A DNA stretch of 64,000 nucleotides from Streptomyces asoensis (GCF_013085465.1 NZ_CP049838.1:372001-436000); one strand, 5' to 3'. Numbered from the stretch's first letter, positions 43,537 through 51,603 are shown. Numbers and translations are program-made. Notes: generated by a model not told the origin, from the sequence alone.

Positions 43537-45105
43537 TCACTGCGGGGGATTGCCGTGCTTGCGCGAAGGCAGGTCGGCGTGTTTCGTGCGCAGCATCGCC
43601 AGAGCGCGGATCAGCGTCTCACGGGTGCCGGCGGGGTCGATCACGTCGTCCACCAGACCGCGTTCGGCCGCGTAGTACGGATGCATCAGCTCCGCCCGGT
43701 ACTCCTTGACCATCCGCTCCCGCATCGCCTCGGGCTCGTCCGCCTCCGCGATCTGCCGCCGGAAGATGACGTTCGCGGCGCCCTCGGCGCCCATCACGGC
43801 GATCTCGTTCGTCGGCCAGGCATAGGTGACGTCCGCGCCGATGGACTGTGAGTCCATGACGATATAGGCGCCGCCGTACGCCTTGCGCAATATCAATGAA
43901 ATGCGCGGCACGGTCGCATTGCAGTACGCGTACAGCAGCTTCGCACCATGCCGGATGACGCCACCGTGCTCCTGGTCGACCCCCGGCAGAAACCCCGGCA
44001 CATCCACCAGCGTCACCAGCGGAATATTGAAGGCGTCACACATCTGAACGAACCTGGCGCCCTTTTCGCTCGCCTCGATGTCCAGGACACCCGCCAGGAC
44101 CCGCGGCTGACTCGCCACGATTCCCACGACCTCGCCGTCCAGCCGCGCCAGCGCACACACGAGGTTGCGGGCCCAGCTCTCATGGACCTCCAGGAATTCC
44201 CCGTCGTCCACGAGGTGACCGATCACCTCGGTCATGTCATAGGGCTGGCTGCCGTCCGCCGGCACAAGATCCACCAGCGCCTCCGACCGCCGCCCCGGCG
44301 GATCCGTCACCGGCCCCCGCCGCGCACACTCGCGGTTGTTCTGCGGCAGCAACGACAGCAGATACCGCACCTCCGCGATGCACGTCTCCTCGTCGTCGTA
44401 GGCGAAGTGGCACACCCCCGAAGCCTCCGCATGCACATCCGCCCCGCCCAGACCGTCACGCGTCACCTCCTCACCCGTCACCGTCCTCACCACGTCCGGC
44501 CCCGTCAGGAACATCTGTGACGTCCCACGCACCATGAAGACGAAATCGGTCAGCGCCGGACTGTAGGCGGCGCCTCCCGCACACGGCCCCAGCACCACCG
44601 AAATCTGTGGAATAACCCCCGACGCCCGCACATTACGACGGAAAATACCGCCGTAACCCGCCAACGCCACCACACCCTCCTGAATACGCGCACCCGCACC
44701 GTCGTTCAAAGACACCAGCGGCGCACCCGCCGCCAGAGCCATATCCATCACCTTGTGAATCTTCTCCGCATGCGCCTCACCCAACGCACCCCCGAACACT
44801 CGGAAATCATGCGCGTACACGAAGACCTGCCGGCCCTCGACCGTGCCCCACCCCGTCACCACACCATCCGTGTACGGGCGCCGTGCCTCCAACCCGAACC
44901 CACTGGCCCGATGCCGCCGCAACAAGCCCACCTCGACAAACGACCCCTCGTCCAGCAACAGGCCGACCCGCTCCCGCGCCGAGAGCCTCCTACCGGCGCC
45001 CGCCCCACCACTCGGCCCCGCCACCGCCTCCGCACGCACCTCCATCAACTCCGCCACCGCCACACGACTACCAGGAACGTTGGAAACCTCATCTACACCG
45101 CTCAC
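43537..45105 (-). CDS. Acyl-CoA carboxylase beta (carboxyltransferase) subunit, propionyl-CoA type
   Basis: A 522-residue carboxyltransferase that moves CO2 from biotin to acetyl- or propionyl-CoA, making malonyl- or methylmalonyl-CoA. The N-domain has SLNDGAGARIQEGVVALAGYGGIFRRN and the oxyanion pocket VLGPCAGGAAYSPALTDFVF; the C-domain has DVPGFLPGVDQEHGGVIRHGAKLLYAY, KAYGGAYIVMDSQ and the final YAAERGLVDDVIDPAGTR. GTG start with GGAGGG 9 bp before. An epsilon subunit gene lies 157 bp upstream on the same strand. No biotin-carrying alpha subunit is nearby, so it must use one from elsewhere. Codons are less G/C-rich here (ATT, ATA, TTG, TCA in one short run), suggesting transfer. Confidence 0.93.
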   Translation of the reverse strand: MSGVDEVSNVPGSRVAVAELMEVRAEAVAGPSGGAGAGRRLSARERVGLLLDEGSFVEVGLLRRHRASGFGLEARRPYTDGVVTGWGTVEGRQVFVYAHDFRVFGGALGEAHAEKIHKVMDMALAAGAPLVSLNDGAGARIQEGVVALAGYGGIFRRNVRASGVIPQISVVLGPCAGGAAYSPALTDFVFMVRGTSQMFLTGPDVVRTVTGEEVTRDGLGGADVHAEASGVCHFAYDDEETCIAEVRYLLSLLPQNNRECARRGPVTDPPGRRSEALVDLVPADGSQPYDMTEVIGHLVDDGEFLEVHESWARNLVCALARLDGEVVGIVASQPRVLAGVLDIEASEKGARFVQMCDAFNIPLVTLVDVPGFLPGVDQEHGGVIRHGAKLLYAYCNATVPRISLILRKAYGGAYIVMDSQSIGADVTYAWPTNEIAVMGAEGAANVIFRRQIAEADEPEAMRERMVKEYRAELMHPYYAAERGLVDDVIDPAGTRETLIRALAMLRTKHADLPSRKHGNPPQ

Positions 45106-45262
45106 GGCATGTCCCTCCGTCGTAACGAACCCAGCACCCCCGAAACCCCCACCACGTCGAACCGCCCATGCGGTTCACATGACAGGGGTAAACAACGCCA
45201 GGCCTGATACTCCGACACCAAGGACCACCAACCGCCCCACAACCCACAACCCACAACCCGGC

Positions 45263-45469
45263 CTACCGCCAACTGCGCGGCGAGCGGTAGCCGGAGCTCC
45301 GCCGCAGGCCATGCCACTCCGGCACACCCCTGACCTGCCCCTCATCCACATCAGCACGCCGTGCGGCCAGCAAGGACGCCACCACCGCCACCACGGCAGC
45401 GACGTCCGCCTCCGTCACCCCACCGCCCGCCACCCGCACCACCGCGTCCCGAGAGACCTCGCTGCCCAT
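45263..45469 (-). CDS. Acyl-CoA carboxylase epsilon subunit
   Basis: A 68-residue protein of the actinomycete-specific AccE/PccE family, which binds the beta-subunit hexamer and helps assembly with the alpha subunit. It starts VVRVAGGGVTEADVAAVVAVVASLLAARR, continues with an acidic linker DVDEG, and ends in the diagnostic YRSPRSWR. ATG 45469 follows GGGAGGTGG. It lies upstream of the beta gene, whereas most known loci place epsilon after beta, so the order is reversed. There is 157 bp between them, containing no other ORF I trust. Confidence 0.82.
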   Translation of the reverse strand: MGSEVSRDAVVRVAGGGVTEADVAAVVAVVASLLAARRADVDEGQVRGVPEWHGLRRSSGYRSPRSWR

Positions 45470-45677
45470 GTCCCCACCTCCCTACAGCCGTCGGCGCCCC
45501 TTCTGATCCCCAACCCTCCACCACCCCGCTCAAAACCAACCGGGGCCCCGCTCGAAACCCACTCACCTCTCCCCCGCGCGCACCTCGCCGGACTCCCGCC
45601 GAACTCGTCTGAAGCATTTGCGCCGGTCCACCGCGTCTGTGAGGTGTAGGCCAACGGAAAGGCGCCGAGGGGTGGGA

Positions 45678-46205
45678 ATGAGAAGGTCCCGGACATCGTC
45701 CCGGACAGATGAGTTCATGGAGTTCGCCACCGGACGCGCCGGGCATCTGCACCGCTCCGCGTGCCTGCTCACCAGCGGGGACACTCACCTCGCCGAGGAT
45801 CTGGTGCAGGAGACGCTCAGCCGGATGTACACCCTGTGGGGTCGCATGTCCCGGATCGACAACCCTGCGGCGTACGCCCAGACCGTTCTCGTCCGTACCT
45901 TCCTGACACACCGTCGGCGGTATTCCGCGGCCGAGCGCCCGCTGGCGGACCTGCCGGACGCCCCGGTGCCCTGGAACACGGACGACCCGGCTCTGCGGCT
46001 CGCGCTGCTCGAGGCGCTGCGGGAACTGCCGCCCAAGGACCGGGCGGTGGTGGTGCTGCGGTACTGGGAGGACCGCAGCGTGGAGGAGACGGCCGACGCG
46101 ATGAACGTGAGCTCCGCGGCCGTACGCACCCGCTCGACCCGGGCGTTGGCGAAACTCCGCGAACGGCTCGGGGGCAGTCTCGCCGAGCTGATCACCCCGG
46201 CCTGA
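45678..46205 (+). CDS. SigE-family RNA polymerase sigma factor
   Basis: A 175-residue ECF-like sigma factor of the actinomycete SigE subfamily. Region 2 runs FMEFATGRAGHLHRSACLLT through HLAEDLVQETLSRMYTLWG and INPAAYAQTVLVRTFL-like sequence; region 4 is ALRELPPKDRAVVVLRYWED with SVEETADAMNVSSAAVRTRS. It lacks region 1 and 3, as expected. ATG 45678 follows GAGGGGTGGGA. Downstream, a membrane protein gene (46330) lies in the position of an anti-sigma partner. Tandem 14-bp copies overlap its stop codon, so the C-terminus may be recently altered. Confidence 0.9.
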   Translation: MRRSRTSSRTDEFMEFATGRAGHLHRSACLLTSGDTHLAEDLVQETLSRMYTLWGRMSRIDNPAAYAQTVLVRTFLTHRRRYSAAERPLADLPDAPVPWNTDDPALRLALLEALRELPPKDRAVVVLRYWEDRSVEETADAMNVSSAAVRTRSTRALAKLRERLGGSLAELITPA

Positions 46206-46215
46206 TCACCCCGGC
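46188..46215 (+). repeat. 14-bp tandem duplication across a stop codon
   Basis: CTGATCACCCCGGC is present at 46188-46201 and exactly again at 46202-46215, and CTGA begins a third. The TGA of the sigma factor lies in the second copy. As 14 is not a multiple of three, the second copy is read in another frame, so the duplication sets the present C-terminus. Confidence 0.85.
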
Positions 46216-46329
46216 CTGACCTCCTGCCGTTCGTTTCCCCACTGCTGTGAAGAGCCGGGTCGACGAGGGCCCGTCCCGTTCATCGCTCCGCACTCCCGTC
46301 CGCACCAACACAGGAACTGGTGGTTCCGT

Positions 46330-47499
46330 ATGCCCTTCGAAGACGAACTCGGGAAGGTACTCCGCAACACAGCGGGCACCTTCACCGCCGACCGGCGTTC
46401 CCTGGCGGAAGGCAGCCTGGCGCGCGGCCGCCGCAGGCTGGCCCGCCGCCGTGCCTCCGCCGTGGCCGGGAGTGCGCTGGCCGTCGTTCTCGTGGCGACG
46501 GCCGGTGTCCAACTGGCCGGCGGGCAGGACGGCGACGGCAAGGTCGGCGGCCTGGCCTCGACGCCGCCACCGGGTGGTGGCTACGGGCACTTCGCGGTCA
46601 CCGGCATGGGCAACTCCGGGATCGCCGTCAGTCACGAAAAGCTCCAGGCGACGGGCAGTTCCGAGGCGAGCCGGTCCGCGACGGCCTCGATCGACTTGGA
46701 GGACGGCTTCGGCGCGGCGAGGGTCACGCTCTCGGTGCGTCGCGTCGACCCGGCCGAGCAGGACCTGAGGAAGCTGATCACCTGCCCGCCCGAGCAGGGT
46801 TCCCCGTACGAGGAGTGCACGACACAGCCCGTCAGCCGGGCCGTGAAGGGGTACACCGAGGCGGGCAAGGCGGGCGGGATCAAGAAATGGGCGGTCACGA
46901 TGCTCTCGTCCAACGGGTACCTCATCGAGGTCGCCACCCACAACGTGGCGTCGACGACAAGCGCTGACGCAGAACCCCTGACCCGCAACCCGCGCATGAA
47001 CCCGGGCAAGCTGCGCTACCTGGCGATGTTCGTCGACGGCTCGTTCGCCCCCGACGGGGAGCCCGGCTCCCTGGGGACAGTCGAGCCCGGCTCCCAGGCC
47101 GAGCCGGGCGACATCCTGCCCCTGCTCAAGGAGCTGTTGCCCGAGCGCCTCCACATCTACTCGCAGGGCGGCACCGGAGCCGAGGGCCATGTCGTGGTCG
47201 TCGACCCCAAGAGCGGCAAGCGGACCTACATCGAGGCCACCCGGATCGCCGGCGACAAGGAATCATGGAACGAGACCCTGTCCGACGGCACCAAGGTGGG
47301 CACCCGGCAACTGCCCGGCCGGCAGCCGGGAGTCGTACAGCTCCGGGTCGACGCACTCCGGGTGAACGGGCTGTGGATGTCCGTCTCCGCCTACAACGCT
47401 CCGAGTCCGACGTCCAAGAAGAGCGGCGCCGCGCCCTTGATCACGGCCGAAGAACTCAAGGCCATCGCCATCAGCCGGTCCTGGCTGGTCGCCCGGTAG
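46330..47499 (+). CDS. Membrane-anchored protein, probable partner of the SigE-type sigma factor
   Basis: A 389-residue protein. It begins with a helical, basic segment (VLRNTAGTFTADRRSLAEGS, RGRRRLARRRAS) and one membrane helix (VAGSALAVVLVATAGVQLAG, about 47-66), leaving about 320 residues outside the cell. The outer part shows no known domain to me; it has two cysteines in LRKLITCPPEQGSPYEECTT and ends IAISRSWLVAR. This N-in/C-out plan with a short basic inner part before one helix matches the proteins usually encoded directly after SigE-family sigma genes in Streptomyces. So it may be a sensor or anti-sigma. ATG 46330 has weak AACTGGTGG before it. Confidence 0.75.
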   Translation: MPFEDELGKVLRNTAGTFTADRRSLAEGSLARGRRRLARRRASAVAGSALAVVLVATAGVQLAGGQDGDGKVGGLASTPPPGGGYGHFAVTGMGNSGIAVSHEKLQATGSSEASRSATASIDLEDGFGAARVTLSVRRVDPAEQDLRKLITCPPEQGSPYEECTTQPVSRAVKGYTEAGKAGGIKKWAVTMLSSNGYLIEVATHNVASTTSADAEPLTRNPRMNPGKLRYLAMFVDGSFAPDGEPGSLGTVEPGSQAEPGDILPLLKELLPERLHIYSQGGTGAEGHVVVVDPKSGKRTYIEATRIAGDKESWNETLSDGTKVGTRQLPGRQPGVVQLRVDALRVNGLWMSVSAYNAPSPTSKKSGAAPLITAEELKAIAISRSWLVAR

Positions 47500-47505
47500 C
47501 GCCGG

Positions 47506-47536
47506 CACCGCGGCGAGACGTTCGCCCGTCGCGGTG
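47506..47536. terminator. Putative hairpin after the sigma-partner gene
   Basis: CACCGCGGCG (47506-47515) can pair with CGTCGCGGTG (47527-47536) through 10 positions including one G-U, with an 11-nt loop. It begins 7 bp after the stop of the membrane-anchored protein and before the convergent NTF2-like gene ends at 47586. Confidence 0.5.
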
Positions 47537-47585
47537 ATCAGGCCGGGCGCGTGATCGAACGTCCGACAATCAGCCCAGCAGACGA

Positions 47586-48038
47586 TCACTCGGCGGCATC
47601 ACCCGTGCCGGGCGCCGGGACGACCCGAGGTGTCCCCTGCGTCCAGGCGAGCGTGATCTGCATGTCGCTGAACCTCCAGCCCGCCGGCGTCAGCACGGCG
47701 GTGCAGGCCGATCGCAGGCCGCTCGTCCGATGGGGCGGTTCGCCGTCGCGGTAGAAGTACACGAGTTGGTTCGCCGTCGCCGTCGCACGATCAGCGTCGA
47801 CATGCACCAGCACGTCACCGTGCACGTGCTGGGTGTGCTCTCCCTCGACCTGGCTTCGCTTCAACAGGGCGGTCACTTCGTCGAGGCCGCGCAGCTCGCC
47901 GTTCGGCCCCCGCACAACGACATCGTCGTGGTAGACGGTGGCGACGTCGTCGTGGCGGCAGTCGTCCAGCAGGTTGGACAGGCGGGCGAAGAGTTCGGCG
48001 ATCTCGACGCGATCGGCGGTCCGGGCGGCAGTGGACAC
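47586..48038 (-). CDS. NTF2/SnoaL-like protein
   Basis: A 150-residue SnoaL-like (SnoaL_4) protein. The first helix region is EIAELFARLSNLLDDCRHDD, followed by VATVYHDDVVVRGPNGELRG, the HTQHVHGDVLVHVDADRATATANQLV strand region, and GWRFSDMQITLAWTQG. The GTG start at 48038 has AAAGGAGAG before it. It is read divergently from a MarR gene with a 14+14-bp inverted repeat between, so it is almost surely the main target of that repressor. Proteins with this arrangement may be isomerases, hydratases or binding proteins; substrate unknown. Confidence 0.85.
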   Translation of the reverse strand: MSTAARTADRVEIAELFARLSNLLDDCRHDDVATVYHDDVVVRGPNGELRGLDEVTALLKRSQVEGEHTQHVHGDVLVHVDADRATATANQLVYFYRDGEPPHRTSGLRSACTAVLTPAGWRFSDMQITLAWTQGTPRVVPAPGTGDAAE

Positions 48039-48068
48039 TACATCTCTCCTTTGAGGGCTACTCCAGCA

Positions 48069-48110
48069 TTGGTGGGACCAACACTACAGATGGAGCGTTG
48101 GTCCCACCAA
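48069..48110. promoter_or_regulatory. Perfect 14-bp inverted repeat, MarR operator
   Basis: TTGGTGGGACCAAC (48069-48082) and GTTGGTCCCACCAA (48097-48110) are exact complements with a 14-bp spacer, giving centres 28 bp apart. Each arm is also near-palindromic (TTGGT...ACCAA). It sits between the divergent NTF2-like and MarR starts. TATACA follows at 48115, a candidate -10 for the MarR gene. Confidence 0.82.
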
Positions 48111-48129
48111 CACCTATACAGTGGTCGTC

Positions 48130-48570
48130 ATGGACGAGATCCCCGAGCGCTTGACAGTGAAGCCGAGCTGGTTGATCACCCAGCTGGCCGTGCACGCCCG
48201 CCGGCTGGTGTTCGGCGGTTTCACCGCCGCCGGGGCGCGCGGGTACCACTACCGCATCCTGGCGGCACTGCACGAGTTCGGGCCCGCGAGCCAGGCAGAG
48301 CTCGGCCGCCGGTGCCGCGTCGACCGCAGCGATGTCGTGGCGGCCGTCAATCAACTGGTCGAGCAGGGCTTCGTCGACCGGGCGCCGGACCCGGAGCATG
48401 GACGGCGCAACAAGGTGACCCTCACCCCGGGCGGCGTCCAGCAGCTGCGGCGCATGGATCAGGTGCTCGATCAGGTGCAGGACGACCTGCTCGAACCGTT
48501 GTCGGCCGAGGACCGGCAGACGCTGACCCGCCTGCTCGGCCGAGTTCTCGCCCACCACGAATCACGGTGA
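48130..48570 (+). CDS. MarR-family regulator of the adjacent NTF2-like gene
   Basis: A 146-residue winged-helix repressor. HTH and wing: PASQAELGRRCRVDRSDVVA, AVNQLVEQGFVDRAPDPEHG and RRNKVTLTPGG. The dimer-forming terminal helices are WLITQLAVHARRLVFGGFTA and MDQVLDQVQDDLLEPLSAED. ATG 48130 has no ribosome binding site but TATACA is 10-15 bp before, so it may be leaderless; a GTG at 48121 is an alternative. The perfect inverted repeat 48069-48110 next to it is the probable binding site for both autoregulation and control of the divergent gene. Confidence 0.88.
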   Translation: MDEIPERLTVKPSWLITQLAVHARRLVFGGFTAAGARGYHYRILAALHEFGPASQAELGRRCRVDRSDVVAAVNQLVEQGFVDRAPDPEHGRRNKVTLTPGGVQQLRRMDQVLDQVQDDLLEPLSAEDRQTLTRLLGRVLAHHESR

Positions 48571-48644
48571 CTGCCCGGCCGGCCCGCTCGGCCCCGCCAT
48601 GCCGAGGGTTCAGGGGGGCCGGCACGCCATACTCTGTGCGCCGC

Positions 48645-49049
48645 TCAGGAGGTTTTCGTCGCGGACGGTTTCGCGCTTCCGCTCCTCCTGGCGCCCGCAC
48701 TGCTCCGACCGGGTTTGGCGGGCGCTCTCTTGCGGCTCACGGCTTCCTTGGTACTCGCGGCTTCCTTGGTACTCGCGGCTTCCTTGGTACTCGCGGCCTC
48801 CCGCGGCGGCGCTGCCCGGGTCGGTGCGGTGGGCCACTTGAACTCGAACTCCAGCTCGATCTGCCCGTCGCCGACCTCGATCTCGATCTCGGTGCGCAGG
48901 TCGTCGGGGATCCGCAGACTCAGTATCCCGGGACCGAACTCCAGTTCTACATCCCCGCCCTCCCTCAGCGCTGCCGCGAGCGCCGTGAGCTGGTCAGCCG
49001 CCTCCAGACGGGACAGCGAGCGCTTCTGCTCAAACTTGAGGTCCTTCAT
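48645..49049 (-). CDS. Amphi-Trp domain protein with repeated Lys/Ala/Ser tail
   Basis: A 134-residue protein. Residues about 1-75 form the amphi-Trp domain (MKDLKFEQKRSLSRLEAADQ, then LEFGPGILSLRIPDDLRTEI and a closing IELEFEFKWP), a small domain of unknown function. The rest is a disordered, basic tail: three copies of AASTKE from an 18-bp DNA repeat, followed by RKRAPAKPGRSS and AKPSATKTS, resembling the low-complexity tails of nucleoid-binding proteins. The ATG at 49049 has GGAGGCG before it, which rejects a longer frame. DNA or membrane binding by the tail is inferred. Confidence 0.8.
   Translation of the reverse strand: MKDLKFEQKRSLSRLEAADQLTALAAALREGGDVELEFGPGILSLRIPDDLRTEIEIEVGDGQIELEFEFKWPTAPTRAAPPREAASTKEAASTKEAASTKEAVSRKRAPAKPGRSSAGARRSGSAKPSATKTS
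48740..48793 (-). repeat. 18-bp tandem repeat, three exact copies
   Basis: CGGCTTCCTTGGTACTCG occurs at 48740, 48758 and 48776 without mismatch, and on the minus strand encodes repeated Ala-Ala-Ser-Thr-Lys-Glu inside the tail of the amphi-Trp protein. The count is likely to vary between strains. Confidence 0.9.
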
Positions 49050-49142
49050 GAACGCCTCCGATCCGGTATGAACACCACATAACGCCCATACTGGGGCCAT
49101 GCACGGCATCGGACATCCGGTGCGATCGCACCCGTACACAGG

Positions 49143-49640
49143 TCAGTCCACCGGGTGCCCCGGTTCGATCGCCACGGCGTCCGCGAGCCTCAGCAGCGGA
49201 CGGCCGTCGGGCTCGCCCTTCGCGCCGGACCGCACCGGGTCCAGGACGAAACCGACGTGGTCGCCCGCATCGATCCGCTGCTCGATCCTGCCGACGAACC
49301 ACGCGTCCGCGTCCTGGAGGACGACGGCGCCGCCGTACCCCTCCGTCCAGCGCGTCCGCGCGAACTTGTCCACCCGGTCGCCGGTCTCGCCCCCGAACAG
49401 GGCAGCCAGTTCGAACTGTTCGGGCGTCAGCAGATGCACGGCGAGGAACTCGGCGGCGCGGGCCACCCCGTAGGTCCGGTTCACTTTCGACAGCCACACC
49501 ACGAACCGCACCGGCCGCATGGAGCACTGGGAAGCGAAGCCCACGAGGCAGCCGGCCCGCTCGCCGCCCGCCTCGGCCGTCACGACGCACATGTCGGGGT
49601 TCAGCCGGTCGATGAACGCGTCCATATCCGTCATGCCCAT
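49143..49640 (-). CDS. Flavin reductase-family FMN-binding protein
   Basis: A 165-residue flavin reductase-like split-barrel protein. It starts with PDMCVVTAEAGGERAGCLVG, then FASQCSMRPVRFVVWLSKVN, NRTYGVARAAEFLAVHLLTP and DKFARTRWTEGYGGAVVLQD. This domain reduces FMN with NAD(P)H or uses bound FMN on small molecules. GGAGGGG precedes ATG 49640; a second in-frame ATG is two codons on. No monooxygenase gene is adjacent. Its neighbour upstream (left end) is the amphi-Trp gene on the same strand, 94 bp after its stop. Confidence 0.87.
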   Translation of the reverse strand: MGMTDMDAFIDRLNPDMCVVTAEAGGERAGCLVGFASQCSMRPVRFVVWLSKVNRTYGVARAAEFLAVHLLTPEQFELAALFGGETGDRVDKFARTRWTEGYGGAVVLQDADAWFVGRIEQRIDAGDHVGFVLDPVRSGAKGEPDGRPLLRLADAVAIEPGHPVD

Positions 49641-49957
49641 GCCCCTCCGCCAGCCATCCCGTGTCCGTCCTTGCGCCGGGCGAGAACCTGGTTCCCGTCG
49701 GCCGTCCGTCTACACGACCAGCACAGCACGCCGCGGCTACGACCGTTCGTATCCCCACGCCCGTTCCGCCCACCCCTCAGGAACCGCATGGGCTGCTCGA
49801 AAGGCCACGCAAGTCTTCCCCGTTGGCTGCCCCGAAGCCCTTGAGACGTGCTGCCCGGCCGGTCCACGCTGATCGGTACGACGCCGACGAGACACCCCGG
49901 AACTCGGGAGATGTCACGTGACCGGCACCTGAAGAGGAAACACACGGACAGACGGAC

Positions 49958-51481
49958 ATGGTGCGCAGAGCAGAACAGGACCCGATGTCCGCGTATGCCG
50001 GGCAGCAGCCTGCCCGGCGTTCGGCGGTGCCCACGGCGCCCGGCATGGCGGCTCGTGTATGGGCCGACCTCTCCGGCCGAGGGCTCGCCACCCGAGCCGG
50101 CGCGGACACCATCGCCGCGCTCCAGCAGAGCGCGGGCAACGCCGCGCTGAGCCGGACGGTGGGCGCCGTGGACGGCGCGCGGAGCAGTGGCCCGACCGGC
50201 TCCGCACGCCATGTCGTCCAGCGGATCGGCACCCTTCCCGGCGGCAGCTACCCGACCCACCGCGAGGAGGAGGACCGGGGCCCGCACTTCATGGAGCAGG
50301 AGCAGGAAGCCCGGGTGGTGGCCGGCAGCGGTGCGACCCTGGGCCCTCCCGGCGTCCCCGAACGCATCCGATTTCCCGCCCGTGAGGTCAAACCGGCCGA
50401 AGCGGGGCTGCGCGTCGCGAACGACGGCACGCTCGCCGTGCTCGACAAGGACGAGCCGAAGGAGTTCTACGCCGTCCAGCAGGTCGTCGACAACGCCAAC
50501 GCCTCCCTGGACGCCTCGGGCAGCATCGTGCGCCTCGCCCTCCAGGGCAGGAGCATCACCGTCGGCGGCCGCCGGCTCTCCCGGGTGCAGCCGGTGCTCG
50601 CGCAGCAGGCGCAGCAGCCGACGAGCGAGGAGTTCGTCTCACTGGTGCGCAGCACCTGCATCACGGTGGCCTGCAAACTGATGGGCTCCAGCCGGGACAA
50701 GACGAGCCGAGTGGTACTCGGCGGCGGTACGGGAGGCTTCGACATCACCCCCGGCTCCGACAGCGATCCACGGATCAGCAGCCTCGCCGGGCAGATCGCC
50801 TCCTCACCCGACGGCGGCCTGGACGTGCCCGGGGCGGTCGACGCGGCCGGGGCCAGGGACCGGGCGGCGCCGGACAACGGAAGGGTGTACGGCGAGGCCG
50901 TCAGGAACGGCGGACGGGACGGGACCGCCGCTCGGCTGGGCGTCAATCAGCATGCGTCGCCCCACGTCGGTGAGGGGTTCGCGATCTTCAGCATGGCCGC
51001 CGAGGACCAGCGCGACCACTCCGTTCAGCCGCCGACGGCCCGCGGCGACAACGTCTGGGGCTATCACTTCGCGGCCGTGGTCGCCTCCTCCCTGGACAGC
51101 AGCTGCCGGGTGACGCTGGAGAACTACGCGCGCAACGACTTCGACAGGGTCGCGCGCGAGGAGCTGTACGACAGGCTCTACCAGCGGGCGAAGAAGTCCG
51201 GCGGCTGGTTCAGCACCATCAGCGCGCTGGAGGAGACCGACGACCAGCAGGCGTTCAAGAAGAAGTTCGACGACGTGATGCGCAGACTGTGCACGGACCC
51301 GGCCATCAAGGAGGTCCAGGGACTCCCGCGGCGCAGGCTTCAGGAGGACTTCGAGGATCACACAGGTCGTGCCTGGTTCTTCCGCATCTACGGCGGCGGC
51401 CCGGGCGAGAGCTTCCACGAACAGCAGTCCGCCTCCGGCTACTTCAACAATCCGCTCACCGTGCGGGTCGCCCGACCCTGA
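49958..51481 (+). CDS. Putative contractile-injection-system cargo protein, papain-like C-terminal region
   Basis: A 507-residue protein. The N-terminal 110 residues are disordered and contain TIAALQQSAGNAALSRTV (51-68) and HVVQRIG, the LQ..AGN and VQR motifs that mark proteins encoded with extracellular contractile injection systems (eCIS, DUF4157-type). The rest is a globular domain: VSLVRSTCITVACKLMGSS (Cys234, Cys239), GDNVWGYHFAAVVAS (His370) and CRVTLENYARND (Glu388, Asn389), an arrangement that could be a papain-like Cys-His-Asn/Asp site; it ends WFFRIYGGGPGESFHEQ. No eCIS sheath or baseplate gene lies in the window. ATG 49958 has no good Shine-Dalgarno; MSAYAG at 49985 is an alternative. 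Function inferred from motifs only. Confidence 0.65.
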   Translation: MVRRAEQDPMSAYAGQQPARRSAVPTAPGMAARVWADLSGRGLATRAGADTIAALQQSAGNAALSRTVGAVDGARSSGPTGSARHVVQRIGTLPGGSYPTHREEEDRGPHFMEQEQEARVVAGSGATLGPPGVPERIRFPAREVKPAEAGLRVANDGTLAVLDKDEPKEFYAVQQVVDNANASLDASGSIVRLALQGRSITVGGRRLSRVQPVLAQQAQQPTSEEFVSLVRSTCITVACKLMGSSRDKTSRVVLGGGTGGFDITPGSDSDPRISSLAGQIASSPDGGLDVPGAVDAAGARDRAAPDNGRVYGEAVRNGGRDGTAARLGVNQHASPHVGEGFAIFSMAAEDQRDHSVQPPTARGDNVWGYHFAAVVASSLDSSCRVTLENYARNDFDRVAREELYDRLYQRAKKSGGWFSTISALEETDDQQAFKKKFDDVMRRLCTDPAIKEVQGLPRRRLQEDFEDHTGRAWFFRIYGGGPGESFHEQQSASGYFNNPLTVRVARP

Positions 51482-51603
51482 CGGGCGGACGCGGGCCGAT
51501 CATCGTCAGGGGACGGCGGGAGCGGCGGAACGCGCCGGTGTGAGCGACCGGCACGGTGGCCGGATTGGACGCGGACTCGTTCCGTCCGTCCTACGGTGTC
51601 CGG

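Noticed and set aside
45102..45317. 71-codon minus-strand frame between epsilon and beta carboxylase genes
   Set aside because: It overlaps the end of the epsilon gene in another frame and has Trp/Gly/Leu-rich shadow composition.
48740..48793. 18-bp repeats considered as a CRISPR or regulatory iteron array
   Set aside because: Copies are contiguous without spacers and are in frame inside a gene.
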